A DNA stretch of 64,000 nt from Choanephora cucurbitarum (lineage: Eukaryota > Mucoromycota > Mucoromycetes > Mucorales > Choanephoraceae), in NCBI GenBank assembly GCA_025331435.1, contig JAIWNI010000025.1:124001-188000 (forward strand), given 5' to 3'. This document shows positions 54,612 to 64,000 of the stretch, piece after piece (position 1 is the stretch's first letter; the number at the start of each line of letters is the position of its first letter). Below the pieces are notes generated by a model. The model was given only the letters and a program-made list of their open reading frames with translations, was not told the DNA's origin and made no database searches. The position numbers and the translations under genes are program-made.

Positions 54612-57600
54612 GAACATCCCCTTTTTATTCTGAATTCTTGATCGAGAATAAAAATCAATACCTGCGGCCAACCTTGGTCTTGGTTTGTACATCTTCATCT
54701 GGTCAACATGTACGGAATGAGGAAGCTTCAAATCACCGTCTGAAATTTCGTATTTACTGTTTTTCAACACTTGCGAAATCTTGAACGGGCCTAGCCATTG
54801 CGACAACAAAACTTTTCCTTGCTCTTGAATTCGATGATTTTCTACCATTACCAAATCATTCACAGCATACTTCTTTTCTTTGGCCTTCTTGTTGTACTGC
54901 AACACCATTCGTTCTTTGTATTTTCCAATATTCTTGAGAGCCTTTGGAATGATGTCTTCATTCAACTTCCGGATTTCTTCTACACGTTGTATAACAATTT
55001 CAGCCACCTTGTCATCGTCTACTACTGCTGTTTCAACGCATCCAAAGTCCTTGAGATCTTCACACCACTTTGGCTCTCTTCCATAAGTAAGAAAGAATGC
55101 AGAGTATCCATGGTCTTTTCTCCTTGTTGTACGCAACACATATAAGACAGCAGGAAGCCATACATCCCAATCTTGCTTGTACTGGAAAACGTATTTCTTT
55201 AAGATGGCTTTAAGAGATCCATTGGCCCTTTCTACCTTGCCTTGTCCTTGTGGTCTGAATGGAACCCCAAATGCTATGTCAATGCCGTAATTGGTGATCA
55301 TCATTATTTTAACTTCTTCTGCGTTAAAATGAGTACCCATATCGCATCGAATTATAGTAGGAGGTCCATAAGTACATATCCACTTAAAGAGCGAGACACA
55401 GGTAAATTCAGCACTTTGCGTCGGTGTAGGACAACATTCAACCCAGCTTGTAAACTGATCAATGATTACTAATGCAGCATTGTTTCCTTGTTCTGTAATG
55501 GGCAATTTGATGTAGTCCATGAAGATGGTCTTGAAAGCAGCTTGAGATGAACTTAGTTTCGGTACAGATAAAGGGTTCGGAGGTAGCCTAGGTCCAAACT
55601 GTTGACAGACTTGACAACTGTCGACATATTGACGTACAGCTTCGTAGTATCTGGGCCAATAGTAGCGCTCGCGAACTTTGTCAAAAGTCCTTTCTACACC
55701 AAGATGACCTGCAAGGAGATGATCATGACAGCTCTGGAGTACTTGTAACACTTGTCCTTCAGGTACGACTCGGCGTCGCTGTGAGTAGCCTTTAGAAGGG
55801 CGCTTGTAAAGCTCATCTTGATGGACTTCATAAGCTCTAGCTACATTTTTCAAAGCCACCCGTTCCTTACGGCTCATATTCTCAGGAAATTGCCAGGTCT
55901 GTAGATATGACATGATCTTGACATACTCTTCCTTCTTCATACCCGCAGCGTAATCGTCTTCATCTGACCTTTTTAACTTCTTGGACTGTTGTTGTTCATT
56001 TTGAGCTTCTTCGTGGTCTTCTTTTCTTTTCACTACATTGATCGGTAGAGGATATTCATTGATCAAGTCAACTAGTTCAGGTCCCGAGCTGAAGCTAGCA
56101 GGCAGTCGAGACATTGCATCAGCTTGTACATTGAGTTTTCCAGGCCGATAAAGAATATCAAAGTCATAAGCTAAGAGCGAAGCTTGCCATCTTACCAGTT
56201 TTGCTGAGGCGTCCTCATTGAATTTAATCAAATATGAAAGGCTCTTCTGGTCTGTGATAACTGTAAACTTCTTGTGTAGTAAATATACTTTGAAAAAGTG
56301 TATGAAGTAAACGATCGCATAGAACTCTTTTTCGTAGACTGACATTCTTTTCTCTTGATCGGATAGTGCCTTACTACCGAAATGAATAGGCCGCAACAAG
56401 GCTTGATCTCTTTTGTCCGGTTGAGTCAATACTCCTCCAATCCCAAAGTTAGAGGCGTCAGTCCATAATACAAATTCGCTTTCATAGTCTGGGTGTACTA
56501 GAAGGCAGTCTTCAATCATCAGCTCTTTACACTTCTGAAAGCTCTCTTCTTGTTCTGTTGACCATTTGAATATTACTTGTTTCTTCTTTAGATTGTTCAA
56601 CGGAGCCAACACTGTAGACAAGTTTGGTAGATATCTTCGGTAATATTGGATCATTCCAATAAATCGATTTAGTTCAGTCAGATTTGTAGGCTGAGGATAA
56701 TCATAGATACGTTGCACCTTCTTCTGATCCATTTGAAACCCATTGGTGCTCAACACATGCCCCAATATCGGAATTTCTTGATACCCAAATTTACACTTTG
56801 ATACAGATAGAGACAACCCGGCTTCTTGAGCTTTGCCAAGTATATGATCTAAATGAACCAAATGATCGTCAAAGTTGTCTGAGAATATCAACGCATCATC
56901 GATGTAGACGAGCAACATCTTGTACAACTCATCAAAGAATATAGTATCCATCACTTTCTGCCATGCTGCAGGCGATGACTTCAACCCCATTGGTAGCCTC
57001 GTCCACCGGAATTGTCCAAACGTAGTAGCAAAACCAGTTAGATCCTTGCTTTCTTCGTCGAGCTTTAATTGCCAGAACCCTTTAAGACAATCGAAGGCTG
57101 AAAAATATTTCGCTTTGCCCAACAAGGTGAACAGAAAGTTTATATTTGGTATGGGATACCCGGAGTCTTTGATCGCTTTGTTTACAGGTCGATAGTTCAA
57201 GCACAACCGATATGGATCCTTTTTGCCCGCAACGTTCTTTAGTACTACACTAGTAAACTGTTGCTTTTGCCCATTGGCGTCCCTTTCTTCTCGAATCAAC
57301 ACATCATAGCCTGGCCCTGCCTCTTTGATCTCTTCCAAAGTACTTGAAGATTCTTCAGTGGCATAAATATCAGAGACTTTTTCAAGCGTCATTGTCCATA
57401 TGGCCTTTGGCTTATCAGCCCCCTTTTTGAGCTTCGGTGCTTTCTTGACGCGCTTGAACCTTCGCCTTGACACAGGCTTGCTACGATCGTTCGGCACTAG
57501 AACGACAGCTGCTGCCCATGGTGAGTGACAACTCTCCACTAAACCCAGTTCCATCAGCTGACTAAGATACCCTTTTAACCACTCGTTGGCTTCATGAGGT

Positions 57601-59340
57601 AAGAGTCTTGGTGCGACCTTGACTGGACGGGCATTTTCCTTCAACTGTATAGCATAAGGCTCTACATTCAAAGCTTTCACCTGTTGTAACGACGTAGCGA
57701 ATACCTTGGTATACTTTGTCAATACTTCAAGAATTTTCTGTCTTTTCATCGCATCAAGCTTGGGATCAATGTCGAAATCCAACACCTCTTCAGCATTTTC
57801 CAAGGTGTATACAGGTCGGTCTGGCCCGTACTGCACGGCATTGATATCACATCTTCTTGGTTTGAGTTGAGACACTAGGTTGACTCCTAGAGCCTTCATT
57901 TCTCCAGTAGTAGGTTGAAAGATAGGTCCTTCAAGTATAGATGGAACATTGATAGTGGTGTCTTCATCATGATATTTGATATACATATCAACGATTTGCT
58001 CCATAAGCTTATCTAGACTTGTCAGAATTTCTGCATCTTCAGGAATTCCTTGTACACTATGTATTCTTCCTATCATAGAGTCTTGCTTGAGAGTAGTTGG
58101 CTTTATCGTCATGTTTGCAACTACAACACAATAATACCCTTTTCCACCTTTCTCAAAGATAGATGGTACAATGAGCAAGCCTTCTTTAGATAGCCTTTCT
58201 CTATCGGGCTGCAGCACCATATCTTCGGTCCAATTCTTAGCCTCTTGTTCTAACCCTAACCACAAGATTTGTGATTCTCCTGGTTGGAAATGACAGGTTT
58301 GCTTGACACAGATGTCTTTACTCTTCTTTCCTTCTGCGACCTGTTGAGCACACACAGGCACGATCCAGCGGTCATCTTCCATTATGTCAACAGTCTGCTC
58401 ATCTTTGTGAGTGGAAATAACAATGTCGTCTGCATTATCTCTTCTGAAGATAAGCTCATTGTTTTTGGGGTCTGCTAACGCACTTGTTGAAACCAAGAAA
58501 TCCATTCCTAGTATCATTGGGGTGCTAGGATTCTTAGTTACGCAGAATTCATGAGTGACAGAGATATCTTGATTGAACTGTAACTTCAGTTTGATGATTC
58601 CAACAGGAATATCAATTTCCCCTCCACCAAACTTCAAGGTTTTGTTGGTAGACATGATATGGTCCGTGACACCCAGAACTTGGATCAATCGCAATGGAAC
58701 AACAGAGACTACAGCCCCACCATCGATCAGAAAATCATAGGTTTTACCGTCTGACAACTCTACAGGCACAGTTTGCAGTTGAATACGACTTTGACCTTCA
58801 ACAGTAGTATCTAAAACTATGTTTTGAATGGCCTCTACGTCCATAGCTTCTGAAAAGATAGTGTTTGGTTTCTTTTTGTTAGTAGCCGGTTGACCTCCCA
58901 TCAAGTCCAAGTGCTGATACCATAGTTCAGGCGCATAGTACATCAATTGCGGAAAAGGTATCGTCACCTTCAGATCCCAAAGAAGATCCTTGATATTCAA
59001 AGGTCTTACTTGTTTCTTCTCATCCAGCATGACCGGAAAGTCCCTTTCCATGCGTCTAGCTACCGAAGGAGGAAGTTCACCTTTGGCCTTAGCTTCTTCA
59101 TCCATCTTGCGATAAGCTGCTTTTGCCGCTCTTGCTTTCTCCAGATTTTGTAATCGGATGCTTCTTCTTTCATCTGGGGTTAGCTTAGCGTCTCTGTCCG
59201 GTTTCACTGCTTGTACCGCCGTCTCTACCGCATTGACCTCTTGGTTTTCTAGTACCGTGATAACATTGACATTTCCACACTCGGGTTTCTTAGGAATTTT
59301 ATTTGAACAAGGCTCCTCCTCACCTAATGATTCAAAGGGG
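54531..59340 (-). CDS. Gypsy-3 Pol (protease, RT, RNase H, integrase), expressed by -1 frameshift
   Basis: An open frame of about 1600 codons overlapping the end of gag in the -1 frame. It has no ATG near its start. The protease has an unusual D-G-G active site (FLIDGGAVVS, about residue 157 from 59207) and MILGMDFL. RT blocks are SAFDCLKGFWQLKL and YIDDALIFS (about 769); an extra basic segment of about 85 residues separates AAAVVLVPND from DPYRLCLNYRPVN. RNase H shows WTDASNFGIGG (about 913). Integrase has an HHCC finger and the triad D (FMDYIKL), D (IRCDMGTHF), E (GKVERANG). The C-terminus crosses into the 3' LTR. No chromodomain is present. All catalytic residues other than the protease variation look normal. 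Confidence 0.93.
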
Positions 59341-60358
59341 AGCCTGTTTGAAAATCCTGGTCTTCATCATCACAATCAACGCAGTTCACTTGAGAACTTT
59401 TAGCTTTCGTAAACCTAGGACAGTCCTTAGGAACATGGTCCTTAGCAGCACAATGTTTACACGGCTTTGTACACTTTCTCTGAAAATGACCTTCTTCTCC
59501 GCAGTTATTGCACTTCATTGGTCTACTACTTTGTTTCTGATTCTCCAAAATGACAATACGATCCTTCATTAAGGCTAGATCATTCTTGATTTCCCCTAGA
59601 GCTTCAAGAATTTGGTTGTCACGACTAACTTCTTTTTCTTTTGGCTTCTGGAGGATAGAATAAACTGGTTGTGTGGAAGTAGGCACAGCAGGAACCACGT
59701 GTTCAGACTTGATTTCTATCATGCGATATGAAGAATAAAGACATTGTTCCGCCCAGGACAACAGCTGCTCTAACCCTTCAACAGTCTTTAAACTATCTTG
59801 AATTTCTTTACGATAAGGATCCTTGATAGCTTGATCACAGAACCGATAGACTTGAGGCAACAATCCGTTGAGAATATCTCTTACTTGCTGCTTTTCTGGC
59901 TTCTCAGCATCTGAAACATGTGCTCTTTGGAATAGATATCTTTTTGTTTCAAGGTACTCCAATGGCGTTTCATTCAACCCCTGAGAATACTCCTCGTACT
60001 GCTTCAGGTACGTTTCTTTCCACATTGGTGTAACAAACTTCTTTTTGAATAAGCTAATCAAAGAGTTTGTTGTCCCATCGTCAAACTTTAATTCTTCAAA
60101 CTTGTTTTTGTCTTTGTTCTTCAAGTTTTCAGCCCAACGATCGGCAGCACCTTCCAAACAGAGTAAGAATAGCTTCTTCATTCTCTCATCAGTCATCCAG
60201 TTATTCCAACGTGCTGTCTTTGAGAAATCATCCAAAAACTTCTGAGGATCTTGATTTCTACTAGAGCCATTGAAAGTTGGAGCATCCTTGATGTTCATTT
60301 CTGCCGTAGAAACTATTACTTGTTGGTTGTTTTCCTTGTCAACTATCAATAGCGACAT
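59324..60358 (-). CDS. Gypsy-3 Gag
   Basis: 344 codons from the ATG at 60358 (MSLLIVDKENN). The Ty3-type capsid region includes PQKFLDDFSKTARWNNWM and LEGAADRWAENL, then the FKKKFVTP and LSWAEQCLYSSYR blocks. A coiled-coil-like stretch (QILEALGEIKNDLALMKDRI) precedes two zinc knuckles (CNNCGEEGHFQRKC and CKHCAAKDHVPKDC). It ends in TAG at 59326-59324, a few codons after the frame overlap with pol. An in-frame extension upstream lacks an ATG. Confidence 0.92.
   Translation of the reverse strand: MSLLIVDKENNQQVIVSTAEMNIKDAPTFNGSSRNQDPQKFLDDFSKTARWNNWMTDERMKKLFLLCLEGAADRWAENLKNKDKNKFEELKFDDGTTNSLISLFKKKFVTPMWKETYLKQYEEYSQGLNETPLEYLETKRYLFQRAHVSDAEKPEKQQVRDILNGLLPQVYRFCDQAIKDPYRKEIQDSLKTVEGLEQLLSWAEQCLYSSYRMIEIKSEHVVPAVPTSTQPVYSILQKPKEKEVSRDNQILEALGEIKNDLALMKDRIVILENQKQSSRPMKCNNCGEEGHFQRKCTKPCKHCAAKDHVPKDCPRFTKAKSSQVNCVDCDDEDQDFQTGSPLNH
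59333..59339 (-). other. Candidate -1 ribosomal slippery site
   Basis: The minus strand reads C CCT TTG in the gag frame, matching X XXY YYZ, two sense codons (AAT, CAT) before the gag TAG. The -1 frame is closed upstream by a TGA about 27 bases before the gag stop region and open downstream for all of pol. A pairing element downstream was not verified. Confidence 0.6.
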
Positions 60359-60540
60359 ATTGTATAGCTTGCTTTTTTTTTGAGTGTTTTCTTTGTTTCG
60401 TTTAGTCAATCTTGACTGAGGTATTATGTTCCTTGACTATATCTTTGTCAGTAACTTTGCTTCCAATCGTAGTTTGCAAAGCTTTACCTATAAGATATAA
60501 TATAATAACTTTGTGTTCGTTAGCCCTTTGTCGTTGAGGC

Positions 60541-60557
60541 GCCCAGCTTCTCCACCA
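60541..60557 (-). other. Gypsy-3 primer-binding site
   Basis: Two bases inside the 5' LTR the minus strand reads TGGTGGAGAAGCTGGGC, starting with the complement of the CCA end of a tRNA. The identity of the tRNA was not determined. Confidence 0.7.
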
Positions 60558-60559
60558 CT

Positions 60560-60878
60560 TGTTGTATTGGGTCTTTTGTACCTTTGTGACTGACTAACTA
60601 TTCTGATTTCTAATATCTCCTTGACTATAATATATCCTTAGGGAAATTCAATAATTGCGAGAGAAGTTGTTTTTATGGGGAAGTAAAAACAAGTTATTCT
60701 TTTTATTTCAATTCATAATAATGGTTTTATATCTTTTTTTGTGCTACTGGCTGTTTCAGTATACACTCCTAACTTCGTTGCCTTATTCGTCGATCTTCTA
60801 AACACACCAGAATCTCTTGGTTTTATCGCCAATTTCAGTCCGTTCTAGAGTGACAGGTCTCCCAGTCACATCCTCACA
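60560..60878 (-). repeat. Gypsy-3 5' LTR
   Basis: The 319-bp upstream LTR on the minus strand. Its outer edge abuts the truncated 3' end of pogo copy 2 at 60879. Confidence 0.94.
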
Positions 60879-63179
60879 ATATAGTAATACATTTTTTGAG
60901 AAAAATAAGGTTTACCAGCCAAATATTACTATTTTCGATTTAGTAATAAGTAATACACTTTCAAAAAATATTATTACTAAATTTTTATAATACTTGAATT
61001 TTATTGGTCGAAATTTTAATATAACTGTGGCTTTCTATCATTTTGTTACTGGTTTTAGAAAAAATCAAGCTTTATTGTCTTTCAAAATAACTATGAATCT
61101 TTGATTGTTTAGTCTTGGTTGATGCTATTTGTAAAACAAGTTTACTAGCACGGTCCTTGACAGCTTGCATAAACGCAACATCATCTTCCTCTTCTCCCTT
61201 CGACAAATGCATAATGGTTTGAAATGCTTGAATAAGCATTTCGTTGTCAATGGTTTCATTGACCTTGTCAACTTCGTCTTCATCTTCGGCATCGATTTCA
61301 TTTGACTGCTCTGAATTCTCAAAGAGAGAGCAGGCTTCTTCTTCATTACCCTCAACAAGGTCTTCTTCATCATAACGACCAACTCCCCAAACGGAAAGTT
61401 GATCGTTAATATCATCTAGGAGACCAGATTCATGTTGCTTGGCAACTTCGCGCACTTCACCAGAGTTGTTCAGTGGCTCAAACAAGCCAGTATGCAAGTA
61501 GCAGTTGGAGATAGTTTCCGAGGAAACTGATCCCCAAGCACGCTTGATATCCTGCATACCTTGCAGCTGGTCACGGTAGAAGAAGTTTTTCTTCTTGTTG
61601 CACCTTCTGTCGACAGGAAGAGACAGGTTGTATCTGTCTCCAAGCGTCCAGTTGATCTCATCGCTCAACTTGTCGTTCATCATAGCGATGCGATACTTCA
61701 CAGCGGCAGCAGTGTATTGCAATTTTCTATGTTTAACATTCTATTAACATTTGTGATCGTATAAGACTTTTTTGTCTATTAAGTTTACCTGTATTGCTTT
61801 TTGAAGCTGGCAATAATACCAGCATCCAAAGGTTGGAGGTGGGAGGTGGTGTTGGGCGGCAAGTACAAGAACTCAATGTTCGAGTACTTCAATTTGTAAT
61901 CGTGAACAGATGCATTGTCCAAGAGAACAAGCACCTTACGACGGGTCACTTCCATCTTGGTGTTGAACACACGGAAGTAATTCGCAAAAATTGCTTTTGT
62001 CATCCATGCACTCTTGTTCCAGTAGTAATGGTGGAAGCCAAGTTCAGAGGCTATGTAGTATATTTAGTGGGATGTAACTTGGAATCGCTGCTCTTATGTT
62101 GATAACATACCATCTTTTCCCTTGAAGCAGAGGGGCTTTTCAGCCGTACCAATAATCAATGGCTCTTCTTTCTTTGAGCCGTCGGCATTGCACATGAAGC
62201 CGATGGTAAGTCTGGTCTTATCGACCTTACCACCAGCTACATCTTTGGTGGAGATGGTTTTTTGAGGTGCTTGACGGTAAAAAAGACCAGTCTCGTCGAA
62301 ATTGTATATATCTCTTCTGTCATAGCAAGCAAGCTTTGCCTTGATCTCCTCGACCTTGAGTAGAACGACTGGGCTGGACATGTCTACTGAGCCAGCCTCA
62401 CCATTCATAAGGCGGCACCTTAAGTCATTGCGCTTAAGGAAGTTGTCAAACCAGCCTTGAGAGAAGACAGGCTTCTCCTTGCCATCTAACAACTCAGGAT
62501 TTAAACGACACAGAAACTCAGCTTCATGGCGAAGAGAATGGGAGTTGATTCCAAAAGACGCATTCTCCATTGTCTTCACAAACTTGAGAAGCTCTTCCTC
62601 AAGCTTGGGGAATTCTGCTCCCTTGTTGCTGAAGCTGTCGAGCTTTGAACCATCGATTTCTTTCAATTCTGAGTATTTTCTCAAAATAATACTGATGGTT
62701 GGCTGACTAGGCTCCTTAGACAGCTGGAACTCTTCCTTGGCCCAAGTACAAAGCTCAGCTTGATTGAGTGAAGGCTTGATCAAAAAATAACGTTCGCAAA
62801 TCTTGAGCTTTTCTTCATTAGTGAAGCGAACTCTTTCTACCCGTTGAGATCCAGTGGCATTGTTAGATTGACTTCTAACTGCAAGGGCACGAGCACGGTT
62901 GAGAGTAATTCTCGAGGGACGAATACTCTTGGAGGTTGATTTTTTAGAAAGGTTGTAGGTCATAATGAATGATGGGTAATAAGGAGGTGTTTATTATTAT
63001 ATCGCGAACACATTATAAGTGTCAAAGTATAAAGAAGTAGTGCATAGTTTCCTTATTTGGAAAGCGACTGCTGTTGAGTTTAAAATATTACTATTATGTA
63101 ATATTACTAAATCAAATATTTGATATAGTAATATGATTTTGAAAATTTTATTATATTACTAAATCGAGGTTCGACTGTA
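60879..63179 (-). mobile_element. pogo/Tigger-like DNA transposon, copy 2 (intact gene, one end missing)
   Basis: The 5' end is complete on the right: terminal repeat cgaggttcgactg ending 63177, then TA. The 3' end is cut at 60879, where Gypsy-3 begins, and lacks about 40 bp that copy 1 still has (caaattttcgggg to the terminal repeat). Subterminal tagtaata/tattacta motifs recur at both ends. Confidence 0.9.
61072..62963 (-). CDS. pogo/Tigger-like transposase (CENP-B HTH, DDE_1)
   Basis: Three exons (62963-62111, 62050-61789, 61726-61072) give 589 residues with no lesions. The N-terminus is basic. A pogo-type HTH (about 50-105, RFTNEEKLKICERY...) and a CENP-B-like HTH (about 120-195, LLKFVKTMENASFGI...GWFDNFLKR) bind the terminal repeats. 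The catalytic triad is visible as YNFDETGLFYR, VLVLLDNASVH and LPPNTTSHLQPLDAGII, the last Asp being typical of pogo/Tigger (DDD). The C-terminus is acidic and ends KIHSYFERQ. The introns are spliceosomal and shared with copy 1, so they were present before transposition. Confidence 0.93.
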
Positions 63180-63312
63180 TGATAACACTGATGACTATGA
63201 TGATACTGATGAGGATGATAATATTGATGACTATGATAATACTGACAATGAGACTTTTGATAATAACGGCACTGATGAGTATGATAATACTGATAGTAGT
63301 GCTGATTCAAAA
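63180..63312 (+). repeat. GAT-rich low-complexity tract (Asp/Asn/Thr-coding)
   Basis: Imperfect repeats of gataatactgatgactatga type. In one plus-strand frame they read as a D/N/T/Y-rich peptide that stays open to about 63360. It begins directly at the pogo copy 2 insertion point, so it may be part of an older coding sequence cut by the transposon. Confidence 0.6.
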
Positions 63313-64000
63313 GTGGTACCTTTTAAATTGGATGTTTTTTTTTTCCTTGATGTCTATACTTGAGTAATTTGACATTTGTAGGATGATGCTGGCAATTCGT
63401 AGTTTAGGCTCTATGCTTTGCAGCTATTATGATGAGCTCAGTATTGATAAATTATAAAATCATGTTGTCAAAAAGCTGTGGTGGTCAGATTGCTTGAGTG
63501 AGATGACTGATTCTATCACAGCCTTAAATATGGGATGAGTACCTTAAGTTTTGAAGGGAACGATTTCAGCTTGTATATTAGCCTGAGCGTCAGCTTAAAC
63601 ACCCAGCTTGAATAAAAACACGGCTATGTATTATTCGTATAAGAAGTGTTTTCAATGTGAATTGCGACAGACGAGTTAAAAAAATTTGAGTTCTTCGAAT
63701 GCCAAAAAAAAAGTTGTTGATCAATTGTTTTGAAATAGATCTGCAAAAAATGATTGTGAAAAATGTGAGTAGTTCAAGAATAAAAAGACAAGTGAGTACT
63801 ATGATCATCCTTTTATTCTGATAAAGAGGATAAGTTTTTTCTCTAAACAATTTACAGCAACTATTTATACAAAATGATTTGAGATTGGTTTATCCGAGTA
63901 TTTAAGCTGAGAGTAGAAACGGTTGTTGATGAGCAAGCTTTAACACTGGTTAACCCAGAGGGGAGTGAGTTCATTTTCTCCCGTCATTTCCTCCCGAGGG
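63313..64000. other. No gene seen to the end of the window
   Basis: AT-rich sequence. The frame at 63590-63850 (-) has no features. Confidence 0.4.

Larger units (their letters stand above)
54293..60878 (-). mobile_element. Gypsy-3: intact Ty3/gypsy retrotransposon
   Basis: A 6586-bp element with 319-bp LTRs (TGTTGTATTG...CATCCTCACA) that appear identical. Gag and pol are in separate overlapping frames. A tRNA-type primer site, a purine-rich tract (aaaaaggggatg on the minus strand) and all catalytic motifs are present. No target duplication is found: the left flank is ordinary sequence after pogo copy 1 (ctctctta), while the right flank is the truncated inside of pogo copy 2 (atata). Confidence 0.94.

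Overview
This is a nuclear window from a filamentous fungus, most likely an early-diverging (Mucoromycota-type) one. It is AT-rich. Genes are split by many short GT...AG introns, mostly 50-110 bp. Products include a DASH-complex Dad4, a fungal calcineurin B, a family CE4 chitin deacetylase and a secreted lipase of the Rhizomucor/Rhizopus type. The assignment rests on protein resemblance recalled from knowledge of these families, not on a search.

From 1 to about 36.8 kb the window is gene-bearing euchromatin. In order it holds: the 3' end of a coronin-like gene with a KVEEP repeat tail; a CTR copper transporter (-); the U2AF small subunit (+); a protein fusing an RGS domain to an FAD/NAD(P)H oxidoreductase (-); a chitin deacetylase (-); AP-1/2 beta-adaptin (-); a lipase (-); an intact Ty3/gypsy element (Gypsy-1) inserted 430 bp upstream of the lipase start; the tiny DAD4 gene, a SANT/Myb gene and an acidic-protein gene packed in tandem (+); calcineurin B (-); the purine enzyme ATIC/PurH (-); a 4.9-kb gene-poor stretch; and a SUV39/Clr4-type H3K9 methyltransferase (-).

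From about 37.6 kb to 63.2 kb the window is a transposon cluster. It holds a chromovirus-type gypsy element with a C-terminal chromodomain, near-identical LTRs but several frameshifts (Gypsy-2); a decayed PIF/Harbinger DNA transposon with a Myb-like gene and a DDE transposase; and two pogo/Tigger-like transposons in inverted orientation that bracket a third, intact gypsy element (Gypsy-3). One pogo copy is intact and intron-bearing. The other is a pseudogene that also carries a solo LTR. Gypsy-3 has an evident primer-binding site, a candidate -1 frameshift site between gag and pol, a pol reading frame that ends inside the 3' LTR, and a large insertion in the reverse transcriptase.

The host genes are a mixture of housekeeping functions (splicing, vesicle coating, purine synthesis, kinetochore, calcium signalling) with no operon-like logic. 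The points most worth following are the RGS-oxidoreductase fusion, the placement of a chromodomain retroelement about 0.9 kb upstream of an H3K9 methyltransferase gene, the strand-biased C-to-T nonsense changes in the Harbinger element, and the unusual architecture of Gypsy-3 and its flanks. Exon coordinates were worked out by eye from splice consensus and reading-frame continuity. All stated exon sets keep phase.
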